From NCBI GenBank assembly GCA_026686845.1, contig JAIVEN010000014.1, positions 12,572,001-12,636,000 on the forward strand: a stretch of 64,000 bases of DNA. Direction: 5' to 3'. Under the pieces are notes generated by a model, which saw only the letters and a list, made by a program, of their open reading frames with translations, was not told where the DNA came from and did no database searches. A program made the translations under genes and the position numbers. Below, piece after piece: positions 46,523 to 57,850 of the stretch; the first letter of the stretch is position 1, and each line of letters begins with the position of its first letter. Source of the stretch: Adenanthera pavonina (taxonomy: Eukaryota > Streptophyta > Magnoliopsida > Fabales > Fabaceae).

Positions 46523-48838
46523 ATTTCGCCCAGCGGACTTTGATTCCCTCTTCTCTCTTTTAAAGAAAACTTGCATTGAAGAGCCAGTCTGCGCACTCTT
46601 TCAGTGAATCACGAGAGAAGATGCATAGAGATCAAATACGTACATATACAGGAAATTAACAAAATCTTTATGACCCTCACGAGTCCCTCACAAACTGTCC
46701 AGAAAGAGAGAAAAGCAACCGGAACTTAGGCGGCGAGCTGAGAAGAAAAAGATAAGGAAAAGGGAAGAAATGTAGGGAGGGGTTTTGTCTGTGTCAGGCA
46801 AGTTAGACACGGTGACGACTTAGGAGAGAGGGATGGCGGTTTATGGGAAGTGTGTATATATATATATATAACTTTAGAATTGATCTGGAAAAGATGGTTG
46901 GGTCTCATCAATGCAGTAAAATGTTTTTAACCCGGATTCCTGTGTAAGGCAACGGATCTACCTCTGCCAAAAACTACAGAAGTATGTCATGCATCATGTA
47001 TTCTGGATTTCTCATCTCGCAAAACTCTTCAAATGAACATTACATATGTAAACGTGAATTTCTGACATTTGGAGGCTACTTCAGAGCAAGATGGGATAGT
47101 GAGTACTGATCCGTCCCAATAAAACATTGAAAATATAACATATCAGAACACCATATCAATAGCAGATTTTTTTTTGGGCAAAGTGAGATCAAAGAAGAGA
47201 AGAAAGAGGGAACGTAATCTGGGGTAGTGCTGTACTACTTTTAGGTGTGGGGGTTTTGTTTTAGGTGAGAGGGGTGTGGTAGTTTCAGTACCAGAGAGAG
47301 AGAGACAAAGAGCAGTAATGATGGGAGAATGCGTTGCCACGTGTTCTACATTCATGTTTTCTTCGAATCCAACTGTGTTTGAGCTAGCTATCGTCACCTT
47401 GCACGAGTCCCTGAAGGCTGAACCCCTGACCTCGTTCCCAATTTAACACCTTCTACACCCAATGCGGCCCTACCTGTTTGTTTATTGTTTTGTATTCTTC
47501 TTCCCTATTCATTTATTTTTATTTCTCACTTTCCACCGGCACTTTTTTTGTTAGTGTCTGGCATCATGCGTTATTAATTTAATTATGATATGATTTATAG
47601 TTCAATTTTTTGGGGTTTCAGTAACTAGATTTTTTTCCTCGCGCCATATACAAAATAGACAAAAACTTTATAATGAAACACAATTTTTATAGTATACATT
47701 TGGTATACAAAATTTTTAGAACAAAAAAAAAAAATAGAGTATAGTAACCTTTATGCTTTTATATGAACAATATTACAAATTATTATTTAATAATCATAAA
47801 ATTACAGTTCACATTTTTTATATTTTTTTGTTAAATTTAATATTAATTTTATAAAAGTTCCCTCCCCAAAAAAAAAAAAAAAAGGTTTGTTCCGTGCTCC
47901 ACTACTACCTTCAATTCAAATGGAACACTCAAACGCATTGCATGAGTTTTTCAACTAATTTGTCTTTAATTTTTATTAACTCCTAATATAATAAAACATT
48001 GAAAAAACCCATATATTAATTGAAGTTTACAAAGATGTGATTTAAATCATCAGTACAAGAAAGCATATTTAAGATGTAATTTCAAAAAGCATGTTTAAAA
48101 CAAATATCTTATAATGTAATTTATAATAAATATTTACTTTAGATAAGTGTAGTAATTTAGATTGTATCACAGCCTAATAGTCTTCTTCATCGACTACAAT
48201 TAAAAAACAAAAAGCGGAAATTCTAGAAATCCCGTATTCATCTAGCCTCTTCTTATTTAGCTTTAAGTCTCATGTTCATTCTTATATAGCTTCTCCTGCA
48301 AGCAGTGGATAAAGTAACAGAAAATTGTTATATTACGAGGAAAGAAATTAATCAGCCCACTGTGAATAACACACAAAACAACATATGAGAGAAAGTGTTG
48401 ATTTCAAATGATGGGCAAACCTTCACATAACTGACACCTAGATCTCTTCTTGAATAAGCACACTCTAAATTACAAATTACATACTCGCTATAATGTTTGA
48501 TGATTTTTCATGATGATTGTAATATCCCTAAAAGATTAAATATCAGGAAATGCATAATAAATTGAAAAAAATGTAAAGATACTGTTAAATGTGAAAAGAG
48601 ACAGATTATTTTTCAGATTAGACAAAATATATATATATTGACAAAAAAAATTTATTTGCATTTTAGTTCCTGAAGTGAAGAAGGGGAAGTCACACATCAT
48701 ATAAGTTTTAGGAGAAAATTATAGCTAATGAGTCAAAAAAATTAATAACTATAATTTTACCTCAAGTCTGGGTAATTTTGTAAATGTGTAAAATTACTAT
48801 TAAAATGAAGCTCACAACAAAACAAACCCAACGATATA
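46523..48838. other. Upstream region of the MADS-box gene and AT-rich spacer
   Basis: Bases 46523-46900 are the probable 5' UTR and promoter, with a TA-repeat at 46855-46870. The minus-strand frame 47143-47397 has no domain. No other feature is recognised. Confidence 0.45.
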
Positions 48839-49877
48839 CACTACTAGAAAAATGGCATTTAGCGAGGGACAAATCCCTCGCTAAATGCCATTTTTCCCTC
48901 GCTAAATTGAAAATAGCGAGGGATTTTATCCCTCGCTAATTTGGTCGCTAAAAACCGCGTCGCTAATTTTAGCGAGGAATGAGTTGATTCCCTCGCTAAA
49001 TTAGCGAGGAAATTAGCGAGGGATTTAATCCCTCTCTAAATTTAGCGAGGGATTTAATCCCTCGCTATTTCCTCGCTAAACTACAAAAAATTCAAAATTG
49101 CCATGTCACCATCAAGACCACGCCATGTCACATCATTGCCATGTCACCCGCCACCCATGCCACATCATTGCCACACCACCGTGATTGCGACACGTCACTG
49201 CCATGTAATATAATTGTTTCAAATATGCATTTGCTTAGGTTCGAACCCATGACCTCTTGCTCTTAGTGCCTTTATATTCAGACTTTTACCAGTTGAACTG
49301 TATTGTATTTGCAGACTTTATATAAAATATTAAATATATATTATTTATTTACACACTAATACACACATATATATTTATAAATTAATATATTGTTAAAAAA
49401 TAAAAATATATTATAATTTTAGTTATTAATATCATAAAATATTTTATATTTGAATTTTGTAATAAATGAATTTTCATTTTCATTTTTTTGCCAACAAGTT
49501 ATAAAAATTAATCTAACTATTTTTATTAATTTAAAATAATCAACTGATAAAAATAATTTTATAACATAATAATTAAAAAAATTTTAATTCATTAAAATTA
49601 AATTTTTAATAAAATAATTTTAATCTATTAAAATTAATTTTAAAAAATTTAGCGAGGGACAAATCCCTCGCTAGATTCCTCGCTATTTATAATAATTTAG
49701 CGAGGAATAAAAAATTTCTCGCTAATTCCTCGCTAGTTTAGTGAGGGAAAGGATATTCCTCGCTAATTCCCTCGCTAAATGTAATTCGTCGCTAATTTCT
49801 CGCTATTTAGATCATTTAGCGAGGGATGAGTGATCCCTCGCTAAATTCCCTCGCTAAATTGCATTTTTCTAGTAGTG
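48839..49877. mobile_element. Non-autonomous CACTA transposon
   Basis: The element opens CACTACTAGAAAAATGGCA and closes, reverse-complemented, CACTACTAGAAAAATGCAA. It is flanked by ATA at 48836-48838 and 49878-49880, the 3-bp duplication expected for CACTA. Both ends carry dense direct and inverted copies of TAGCGAGGGA (about 48860-49080 and 49650-49860), which fit the subterminal transposase-binding repeats of this superfamily. The 1039-bp element has no transposase gene. The middle contains a tRNA-like segment at 49235-49315. Confidence 0.88.
49235..49315 (-). repeat. tRNA-like segment inside the CACTA element
   Basis: On the minus strand an A-box-like AGTTCAACTGGT and a B-box-like GGGTTCGAACC are about 45 bases apart. 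No cloverleaf closing stem or CCA-side pairing is evident, so it is a relic, not a tRNA gene. Confidence 0.4.
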
Positions 49878-49880
49878 ATA

Positions 49881-52499
49881 TGGCACTAAGGTTAATTGGT
49901 TAAGAATAAAAAAATAATAAGTGTTAAAGGTTAAAAAATAACTTTTTGTTGATAAAGTTACTTTTAGCTCTGCAAAAAGTAAAAAAGCATATAATAAAGT
50001 GGATAGACATCACAAAAAAAGCTTTTAGGAGATAGGATAGTATAGTAATCTTATATATAAGTTTACTTTAATCATGTACTCATAAAGTAATTTAATAGTG
50101 GAAAAAGTAACTTTACCAGTCCATGACATAATTGGATTAGGAAAAATATGCAGTATTTTGGATAAAATACTGACCACAAGTGAGGGAGTGATAGAGAGAG
50201 CAACAGCAACATAAGGAAAGAAGGAGGGAGCAACGTGAGGGAGTGATAGGGACAAAATGTGTAACCACAAGTGCACGGACCGTAGTGAATAAGAGTATCG
50301 TTCCAACGGAAATTTGGCACTAGCAACCCAGTTAAGCATTAAAGTCACACCTTTGCTTAATTCTAGCAACATACAAGATGCAACGGAGATAAAATAAGAA
50401 TGAAAGTCTAAACTACAGTTAAAATTAGCAGTGATTCTAAAACTCAAATAGTGATATAGATTATTATAACTTTAATTACTTCTTAATGTCTAGCTTCCCC
50501 CTTTAATTACCATTAAAGTTATCTTTGCCAGTTTAGGTCACTCAATTACCTAATAGTGTATTTCGGATCACTAAGAAGCATTTCAATTATATTAACCCCT
50601 AATTCCTCAGATGATTAATTAGTTAGACTTAATTAAACACGAGCCTAATATGACCATGTAAGGCCGATAGGTACATTCTTATCCTACAAGCAAATCAAGT
50701 TATCCAATGTCTGAATACTCATTCCTACACTATTCAATTGACGGTCTATTCAAAATCCCCTATCCTAGCTTCATTAATAAACCCAAAAAAAGCCCCAATT
50801 AGATTTCTTATATTTCGGGACAATCAAGCTCACAATTGAATCAACAAACATAAAATTAATGCAACCAAAGGAGCAAATCATCATTCATTAATCCATAATC
50901 AAAGAAATAATAACTCAAAGCAAGGATTTAGTTACACATCATGAGTATTTCCATGCACAAAATATATAGCAAACTAACCACAAAGAAAAATATATGAGAA
51001 AGAAGAGAAATAGAATAAGAAACTAGTAATTAGTGCTAAATTTCTATCTGTGCCCTCGATCTTTCGCATTCTAAAGCCTCAATCCCCTTTCCTTTGAGCC
51101 CATAAGCCACCTCCAAGGTCCAGAATGGGGAAAAATGAAGAAACCCTCGAAATGTATGTGAAAAATTTGTCTCAACTCATGTTTAATGATGTTATGCGTT
51201 TTTTAATAGTATGCAATGCTGCAACATCAAGCACACCACACTATAGCGCAAAAGAATACTTGGGAATAACAATCATGCTGCAGCATCCCTTTAACCACCG
51301 TTGCAACATAGAATGAGTGTTTTTAAGCAAAGAAACACCACTACAACATCAATCAAGTCATGCTGTAGCAAAGAATAAATATTTTCTCGTTCTTCTTTAC
51401 AAGTTCAAGAATGCTATATCATCCAAGAACTCAATGTTACAACATAAAATCTTTATCAACCTACTTTGAAACTTGACCTTTTTCATCTCTTAACCTAGTA
51501 TTCCCTTGTTTCAAAAGCATAACATTTCATACAAAATCCCAAAAACACACCTCAACTAAACCATTTCTAGCTTATTTTTCATGGTTTTCCCAACAAATTC
51601 ACTTTAAAGCAATTAATCCAATTTCTTCCTAATAAGTGGAAAAATAATATTTAAAATGTACCGATGACTTCCCAAACACACCCAAAATTATGCCAAATAT
51701 TCTTGAATATAGGGATTCATCAAGGAGAAGAGAGAAAGAAGGAAGAAGAAAAAAAAGGCTAAGGCAAGCTTTCTCTTCCAAACTTCAAGGTATGATTCAA
51801 GCTGGTTTCTCATAGGTTTAAACTAGTTTGTTGAGTATTTCTCCTCTGCTCTTTGAGTTCAAGTTTTAGTCTAAGCATGGGAAAGAGAAAAGAAAGAGTT
51901 TTTATACATAAAATCAAGAGAAAGTATGAGAACATGAAAAGAGAGCATTTTTTGCAAGTGTGTTTAAGTTGTGAGAAAATCTCTTTCTTTCATTCCCTAT
52001 GGTCATTTTCTACCAATTAAGTAGAGTGATTTATACTAAGAATTTCATGGTTTTGATGCCAAAAATGATTTTCCCATGGTGGAAAACCTTAGAAATAAGT
52101 ATTGGCTCAAAGATAAAGTTTAAGATAGAGAAGTTGAGTTTTTACAGTTTCATCGAAGCTTTATGTGATTAGTCATGAAATTAGTGACTTAAGTATGTGT
52201 CTAATGATGTTTAAGGACTTGAAAAAGCTTTGGTTTGAAGAGAAAAGCGAGGTGATACATGAAGAGATAGCTAAGTTCACTTTAACGCTTTATGTTCTTT
52301 CATTATGTTTCTTCGATGATAATATGTTGCTATATTATGAATTGTGCTTTCTTTGATTGGTTTTGCTTGTAAAATAAAGGGTTTTGTTGCCTGAGACATT
52401 GATTTTTTAAACTGTTATGCTGTCAAAATTTTTATGACCAATATGGTGCTTTAATGTTTAATATGATTAAATGTGAGTTTTTATGTAAAATGATTAACA
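49881..52499. other. Repeat-rich region without intact genes
   Basis: From about 50265 the sequence (CACAAGTGCACGGACCGT, then GTATCGTTCC) has the look of a terminus of a plant non-coding retroelement; a related terminus in the other orientation lies at 59630-59720. Open frames here are short and without domains. Confidence 0.4.
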
Positions 52500-53674
52500 T
52501 AATTGTATAAGATGTGATTAGCTACTGAGATATTTATAATCTCATCCTCTCAAATACCCAAATGTTAGGTTCAAGAGATGCCAAGATCAAGGCAAGGCTA
52601 AGAAGATTGTAGAGAAGCATGCCTATTGAGCCATTTATGAGCATTTTAATGTATTATCATGGCAATTTGTATGAAATTGTTTGAGAATTCATGAGACTTT
52701 TTGTTTATGTAATTATGTCATTTTAGGCCTCTTATAATGTTATGAATATGCTTTGGGCAAGTTTGAATCATGTATGCATTGTATGATAAAGGTTTTGGAA
52801 ATATGAAATGTAAACTTGTCCAAATTTACCAGCCATAAAAGAAATAAGGGCACTCTATTTGAAATAGAGAAATTCATATAGGTGTTATATATACTCTGAA
52901 AGTGGATAGAGAAAGCTTTCTAAAGAGCTAAAAAAACATTTAATTTGGTTCAATGTATGATTTATAGTATATATTTGAATTTGGGGGTCAAAATTGGACA
53001 CTAAAGTGAAAATCGTGACTCTTACAATAAGTATCTTTTATTTTAAAAGGAAATATAAAATTGTGTAGAGTTTCAAAAATGCAATGGTTTATATGTATAA
53101 AATATCTATGTCTTACATTTAAAATACCATTGGTAATAAGAAATATACATGTTTTCTTAAAATTATTCTAGTAGAAATTTTATTATGACCCTTAATAGTT
53201 TAAGTTGATATCATGCTCTATTCGAATAAAATAAATATACGGAAGAAAATATGGTTGTAAAGTATACTTATAGAGATTTCCAAAGATGTAAAGTATAAAT
53301 GATTTTGAGAATAGGATGTGAAATAAATTTTCAAATTTAAGGACAAAAATTCTGAGACAATATTTTTGACCATTTGAACAGTGAAATTTTGAGCATTAAA
53401 CTGTATCAAGTGGTTTACTCAAATAAAAGTTTCATATTTTTTCCTTGTAGAACATGTCTTTAACTATTTTTAAAAATTTAAATAACATTGATACAATTTT
53501 TTTGAATTTAGTTATAATTTTTTAAATTCAGCCAGAACAATTGGGTACCAAATAAATAATATCACTTTTTTTTCTCTAATTTGGACCCTATAATGATTCA
53601 TGCTTTTAAAATGACTTAATTGAATATTGAAAATACTTTTACACATGAGATATATAGGAGAGCAAGGTGTTACA
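52500..53674 (-). repeat. LTR-like fragment A
   Basis: Read on the minus strand it opens TGTAACACCTTGCTC at 53674, like the TGTCACACCTCG start of fragment B. It shares AACATTTGG, GAATGAGATT-like and ATCTCAGTAG segments with 61430-61490. The distal end could not be placed. It is likely an old solo LTR or LTR fragment. Confidence 0.4.
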
Positions 53675-54779
53675 ATGATTCCGAAGAAAAAATCCCTTCA
53701 ATATGCTTTGTTTCCTTAAATTTTCCAACTAACGTAGCTTATATATTATGTAAAGAATAAATACATATAAGATCACCAGTGTCAGCTGTAAGGTCTGAGT
53801 AATTTGCAACTGCTACATGAGTAGTATTGGTTTAATGAAACAATCAAAGCTAAATAAGGCTGAAAATAAAAATGACTCAATAAGCTCTAGCTTATCAGCA
53901 TATTAAGGGAAAGATAAAGGCAAAAAGCTGAATGATAACTCCATCTTTTATATCATGTAACCATAGAAAGGCTTCAAGAAGTGAAATTGGAATCACTAAG
54001 CTGCCTGTCAATGATGAGAAACTAAAGGGCATGTAGTTCAACTTTCACTAAAACTTACATATTCATAGACATCCTTCAAGCTCCACTTGCATTAGCATAA
54101 CTTCAATAATAGAATACAAAAGGAAGAAGTAATGTAATGAAGAACATGTGAGAACTTGAAGATAATGGTATTGTACAAAATACAGTTAAGAAAAGGCTTC
54201 ACCGAACAACAAATAGAAACGAAAACGCTAATAACAATAATTACTAATTATAATAATTGAAAAAACATTTTCTCCTTGCGGCAAATTTATTTTTTTTAAA
54301 AATAATAATTGAAAAAATAATTAGGCAGTTGGGTATTTTTTTTATAAAAGAAATATTAGTATTTTGGTATATTATATTTAAAATTTTGGGTTAAAGTTTA
54401 TTGGGCTTGAGTTAGGTTTTCATAGATCTAAAATATTTTTGAACTCAAACATATGTGGATTTGGACCAAGACTCAAAGTGATGGGGGCATATGAGGGCGG
54501 GAGTATAAAATATGAATGGTAGGGAGTGCAAGATACTAAAATTTAGATTATCTACTTGTAAAAGACAATTTTAGTCCCCAGGGCTGACCTAGCCTATTCC
54601 AATTCATCAATCGTATAAATTTTGGTAAAAAAATAATCATTATCTTTTTGTATTTACTCTTTTAAATGTTTAGTCTTTAAATTTGGTTTTTCTATAAGCT
54701 TAAACATAATAAACATGTAACTACTTGGACAATTAACATATATCTTTTTTTATTTAGTTAAATCTCAAACAAAAATGCT

Positions 54780-54814
<35 letters not shown>

Positions 54815-55617
54815 TAACTCAATTTTTTCTCATTTAAAATGAGTATCTTTATACATATTAATTATATAGGCCAAGCCTAGAATTTGACCACAGGATTGGA
54901 TCATGGTCCAACCCTTAATGATAGGCCACGGTAAAGTTGGGCTTGTGCTTGGACCAGACATCTAAAGATAAAAAGTTTCGATATAAACCAACCAAAATTG
55001 ACCCCAAAATAGCTATGGTGATATGAAACATGTGACAATCCCTTCTGCATTGTCTGTTATCATTGCTACCATGTCAAATATCAATAATGATTATATGACC
55101 ATTCCTATATATTGTTTGTACAAAAGAAGGGGGGAAAATTCTAAAGTTGCCAAGGCAGTAAAATGAACTTTAAGGCCAACTGGATGTTTGACGTGGGAAT
55201 GGTCAGTACGATGTTAGCCGAAAAAAAAAACCTTTACGCACACATGCCAACCAACATGCTCTTAAATATTTACCACAACCAAAAAGAGCCAATGTTAGTT
55301 GACAAATGAAAACATAAAATATTCCAACTAATATTTCATATCAGAATTTTCACCCTCATTTCTCCTTGCAATCAGCTAGCAGTCTCTATCAGCCATACAC
55401 CGTAAACATTTATGAATAACATACTTTTTACGAATGAACAGTGATTGTCTTTGTTTTAATTACTAGGAACAAAAATGACTATCTAACACAAAAAAGAAAT
55501 GCCCATAAAAGTTGTGACCAAACTTAACAGCAGTTTTCATTTTCAGGACCATTTTCAATTGCATTGTGAAAATTAATCAAATAAAGAAGGAATAGATAAC
55601 ATATAAATGGAGAACAC
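53675..55617. other. Intergenic sequence, no recognised gene
   Basis: The interval 53750-54240 is less AT-rich and may be transcribed or a gene remnant, but no protein could be recognised. A (TA)n run lies at 54783-54811. Confidence 0.45.
54783..54811. repeat. (TA)n microsatellite
   Basis: Uninterrupted alternating T and A over about 29 bases. Confidence 0.85.
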
Positions 55618-56135
55618 CCGACGTATGTTGATAAGATGCTTAAATGCATCTTTGATAGTGTTAGAGAATGCTTCGTTCTTGGAAAAGCTTTCCTCCCATA
55701 TTCTATCAAGAGAAGACTTGTATTCCCAAAAGGATAAAACCATATCTTTATATTTCTACTCATCCATAACAATTCCTTGCCCAATTCTCCTGATGTATGA
55801 ACTTAGGGCCTGCCTTAGTGACTTAAGGGCATTGACCTTGAAAAATAATGAGTACATTCTCTAGATGTCTTCAATATGATTTCCATCCATAAGCAACATG
55901 AAACCCTGTTTAACTCAATCATAATAACAAATTGGAAAAACTGAGAAAAAGAATGCTTCAGAAGTGAGAAATTTCACCTCAAGAAAATTCTAAAAACTAG
56001 AGTTAATCAGCACCTTATCAAGTGTGGTAGGTATGACATTCAAAAAATTGCTTTTCTACTATGGCGATCAAAGGTCTCCTAGTACTTGCATCCAAATATA
56101 TCAAACATCTTTCATGTTCCTTATACAATCTTGTC
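55618..56135 (-). pseudogene. CUL4: Cullin-4-like pseudogene fragment
   Basis: On the minus strand, exon-like block 1 (about 56135-56014) encodes KEHERCLIYLDASTRRPLIA and VEKQFFE, then after a 1-nt shift TLDK. A retained intron (56013-55906, GTGCTG to AAACAG) follows. Block 2 (55905-55618) encodes GFMLLMDGNHIEDI, a stop, RMYSLF, ALSSYIRRIGQGIVMDE, a stop, then DRIWEESF, and after a frameshift NEAFSNTIKDAFKHLIN before a GTGTTC donor-like site. This is the central part of plant cullin-4, the scaffold of DDB1-type ubiquitin ligases. In-frame stops and frameshifts make it non-functional. Retention of the intron shows it came by DNA duplication, not by retrocopying. Confidence 0.8.
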
Positions 56136-57109
56136 TACAACATCCACTAATATTCCTATGCTCTTGATATCATCAGACACATTTATACTATAGGTTGGAT
56201 CTGAAACCGTTATGTTTATTTCTGAAAAATGAAAAGACTAAAGATACCATAGCCAATACAAGGAAGAACAGAAGTAGCAGCAACACCAGCACAAAAAAAA
56301 AAAACTTATGGTTGACAAAAGATGGAGATGCATGCCTTCATCCCTGTCACACTCTGCAATATGACGCAGATGACACGCGAAAAAGGAAAAAGGAGAGACA
56401 AATTGGGCTTCCAGTAGAAAATTGACTTGTAAGGAGTCACCACTAAAATTTTGAGAGAAATCTTGGAAAACAAAATTAAGAAGGAAAATAATGGTCTACA
56501 TAGTTAAAGTTGGATGCGGTAATCGATTGCGTGTGGAAAAAGTGTTAGGCACCCCACGATACCCGTTCCTAAGAATGGTTACCTTAAACTGATTGTGCAA
56601 ATTAATATGGTCTTAAAAAGTATTTTGATTTTCATTTAATTGTTCATATGTGGGGATAAGGGTTGAAAGGAAAGAAATTAAAGAAATTTGAAGGAAAAAA
56701 ACAAAATAAAAAAAAGAAATCAAATTGAAAATTATTTATTTATTTACAAGAGCAAACTTAACTCAAAATTAGAGCTTAGGGTCTACGTGCTCTGTGATAG
56801 GGATCAAAGTTCACGTAATTTTGGTTAAAAATACGTATCAGTTGATTGATATTTTTTAATTAGAATTTTTTGTGATAAGAGAAAGTTAATAGAAAATAGT
56901 TTTCCATTTTGCAAATAAAACGATTTTCTAAAATTTGAATTGATATGTTTTAATTTGTAAAAATTAATTTTGTTTCATTTATTTACTTTTATTTATTTAA
57001 TTTTGAAAATATTTTTTTATTTTTTAACTTTTCAAATGATATATATTTTTTGTACTTTTGAGAATTTTTTTCTTTTAAAAGAAAAAGAAAATCAATCTAC
57101 CTATTTTAG
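56136..57109. other. Intergenic sequence, repeat-derived in part
   Basis: Sequence at 56520-56590 (GTTAGGCACCCCACGATACC) is of a kind found in plant gypsy LTRs, which is an impression from memory and not a search result. Upstream cullin exons were looked for at 56140-56420 and not found. Confidence 0.35.
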
Positions 57110-57850
57110 ACTCGCAGTCATACCGAATACATCGATTTCTCAATTATCTATGAGAGCTCTAAAACTCACAGTATAAAGATTTTATTATATTTTAAGATGA
57201 TAATTTAGAAAATACTATTATTATTTGTTTATAATAATTTTATTATATATTTTAAAGTAAAATTTGAAAAAACTTGTCATATTATTATTATTATAAAATA
57301 TAATTATTTTCTTGAAAGAAAAACACCTTTCAAACAATCATTATATATTTTAATAAATTGTGCGTAACATGACCGATACATCTATGTGAATTCGCTATCT
57401 CACGCAATAACATGGTGAACCCGAATACTTGCGTGGGTTCTAAAAACTCATATGGTGTAATTATTTTCCATGATATAAAAATTTATTGCTTAATAATATT
57501 ATTATAAAAACCAGTAAAATTGTTATTACATTTATTTAAAATATTTTGAAATATATATTTTTTGAAAAAGGAATTTATATAAGAAAGTTATTTATTTTAA
57601 TAAACATAAGTGATTCGACATAATTTAGATGTCTATGTGGACTCTCAATCTCACAGGATAACACAGTTAACTTGGATACTTGCGTTGGTTCAAAAATCTC
57701 ATATGGTGTCCTATCTACTAATTGCTCTTCTTTTCTCTTTCTTTTTAAAGGAATTTTACATGGATAGGCTATTGGAGTCTACCATTGAGGACACAAATTA
57801 ATCTCCACACTCGTGTAGCCCTGTAAACTCATACGGTATGAGATCATCAT
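57110..57850. repeat. Diverged tandem repeats, unit about 245 bp
   Basis: Segments at about 57371-57455 and 57616-57705 share CTATGTG, ATCTCAC..ATAACA, ATACTTGCGT-GGTTC and CTCATATGGTG in order. Weaker copies of the CTCATA/ACTCACAGTA part lie near 57110-57175 and 57800-57845. The spacers are AT-rich. Confidence 0.5.

Noticed and set aside
49200..49330. Functional tRNA gene
   Set aside because: Only A/B-box-like motifs are present; no cloverleaf can be drawn.
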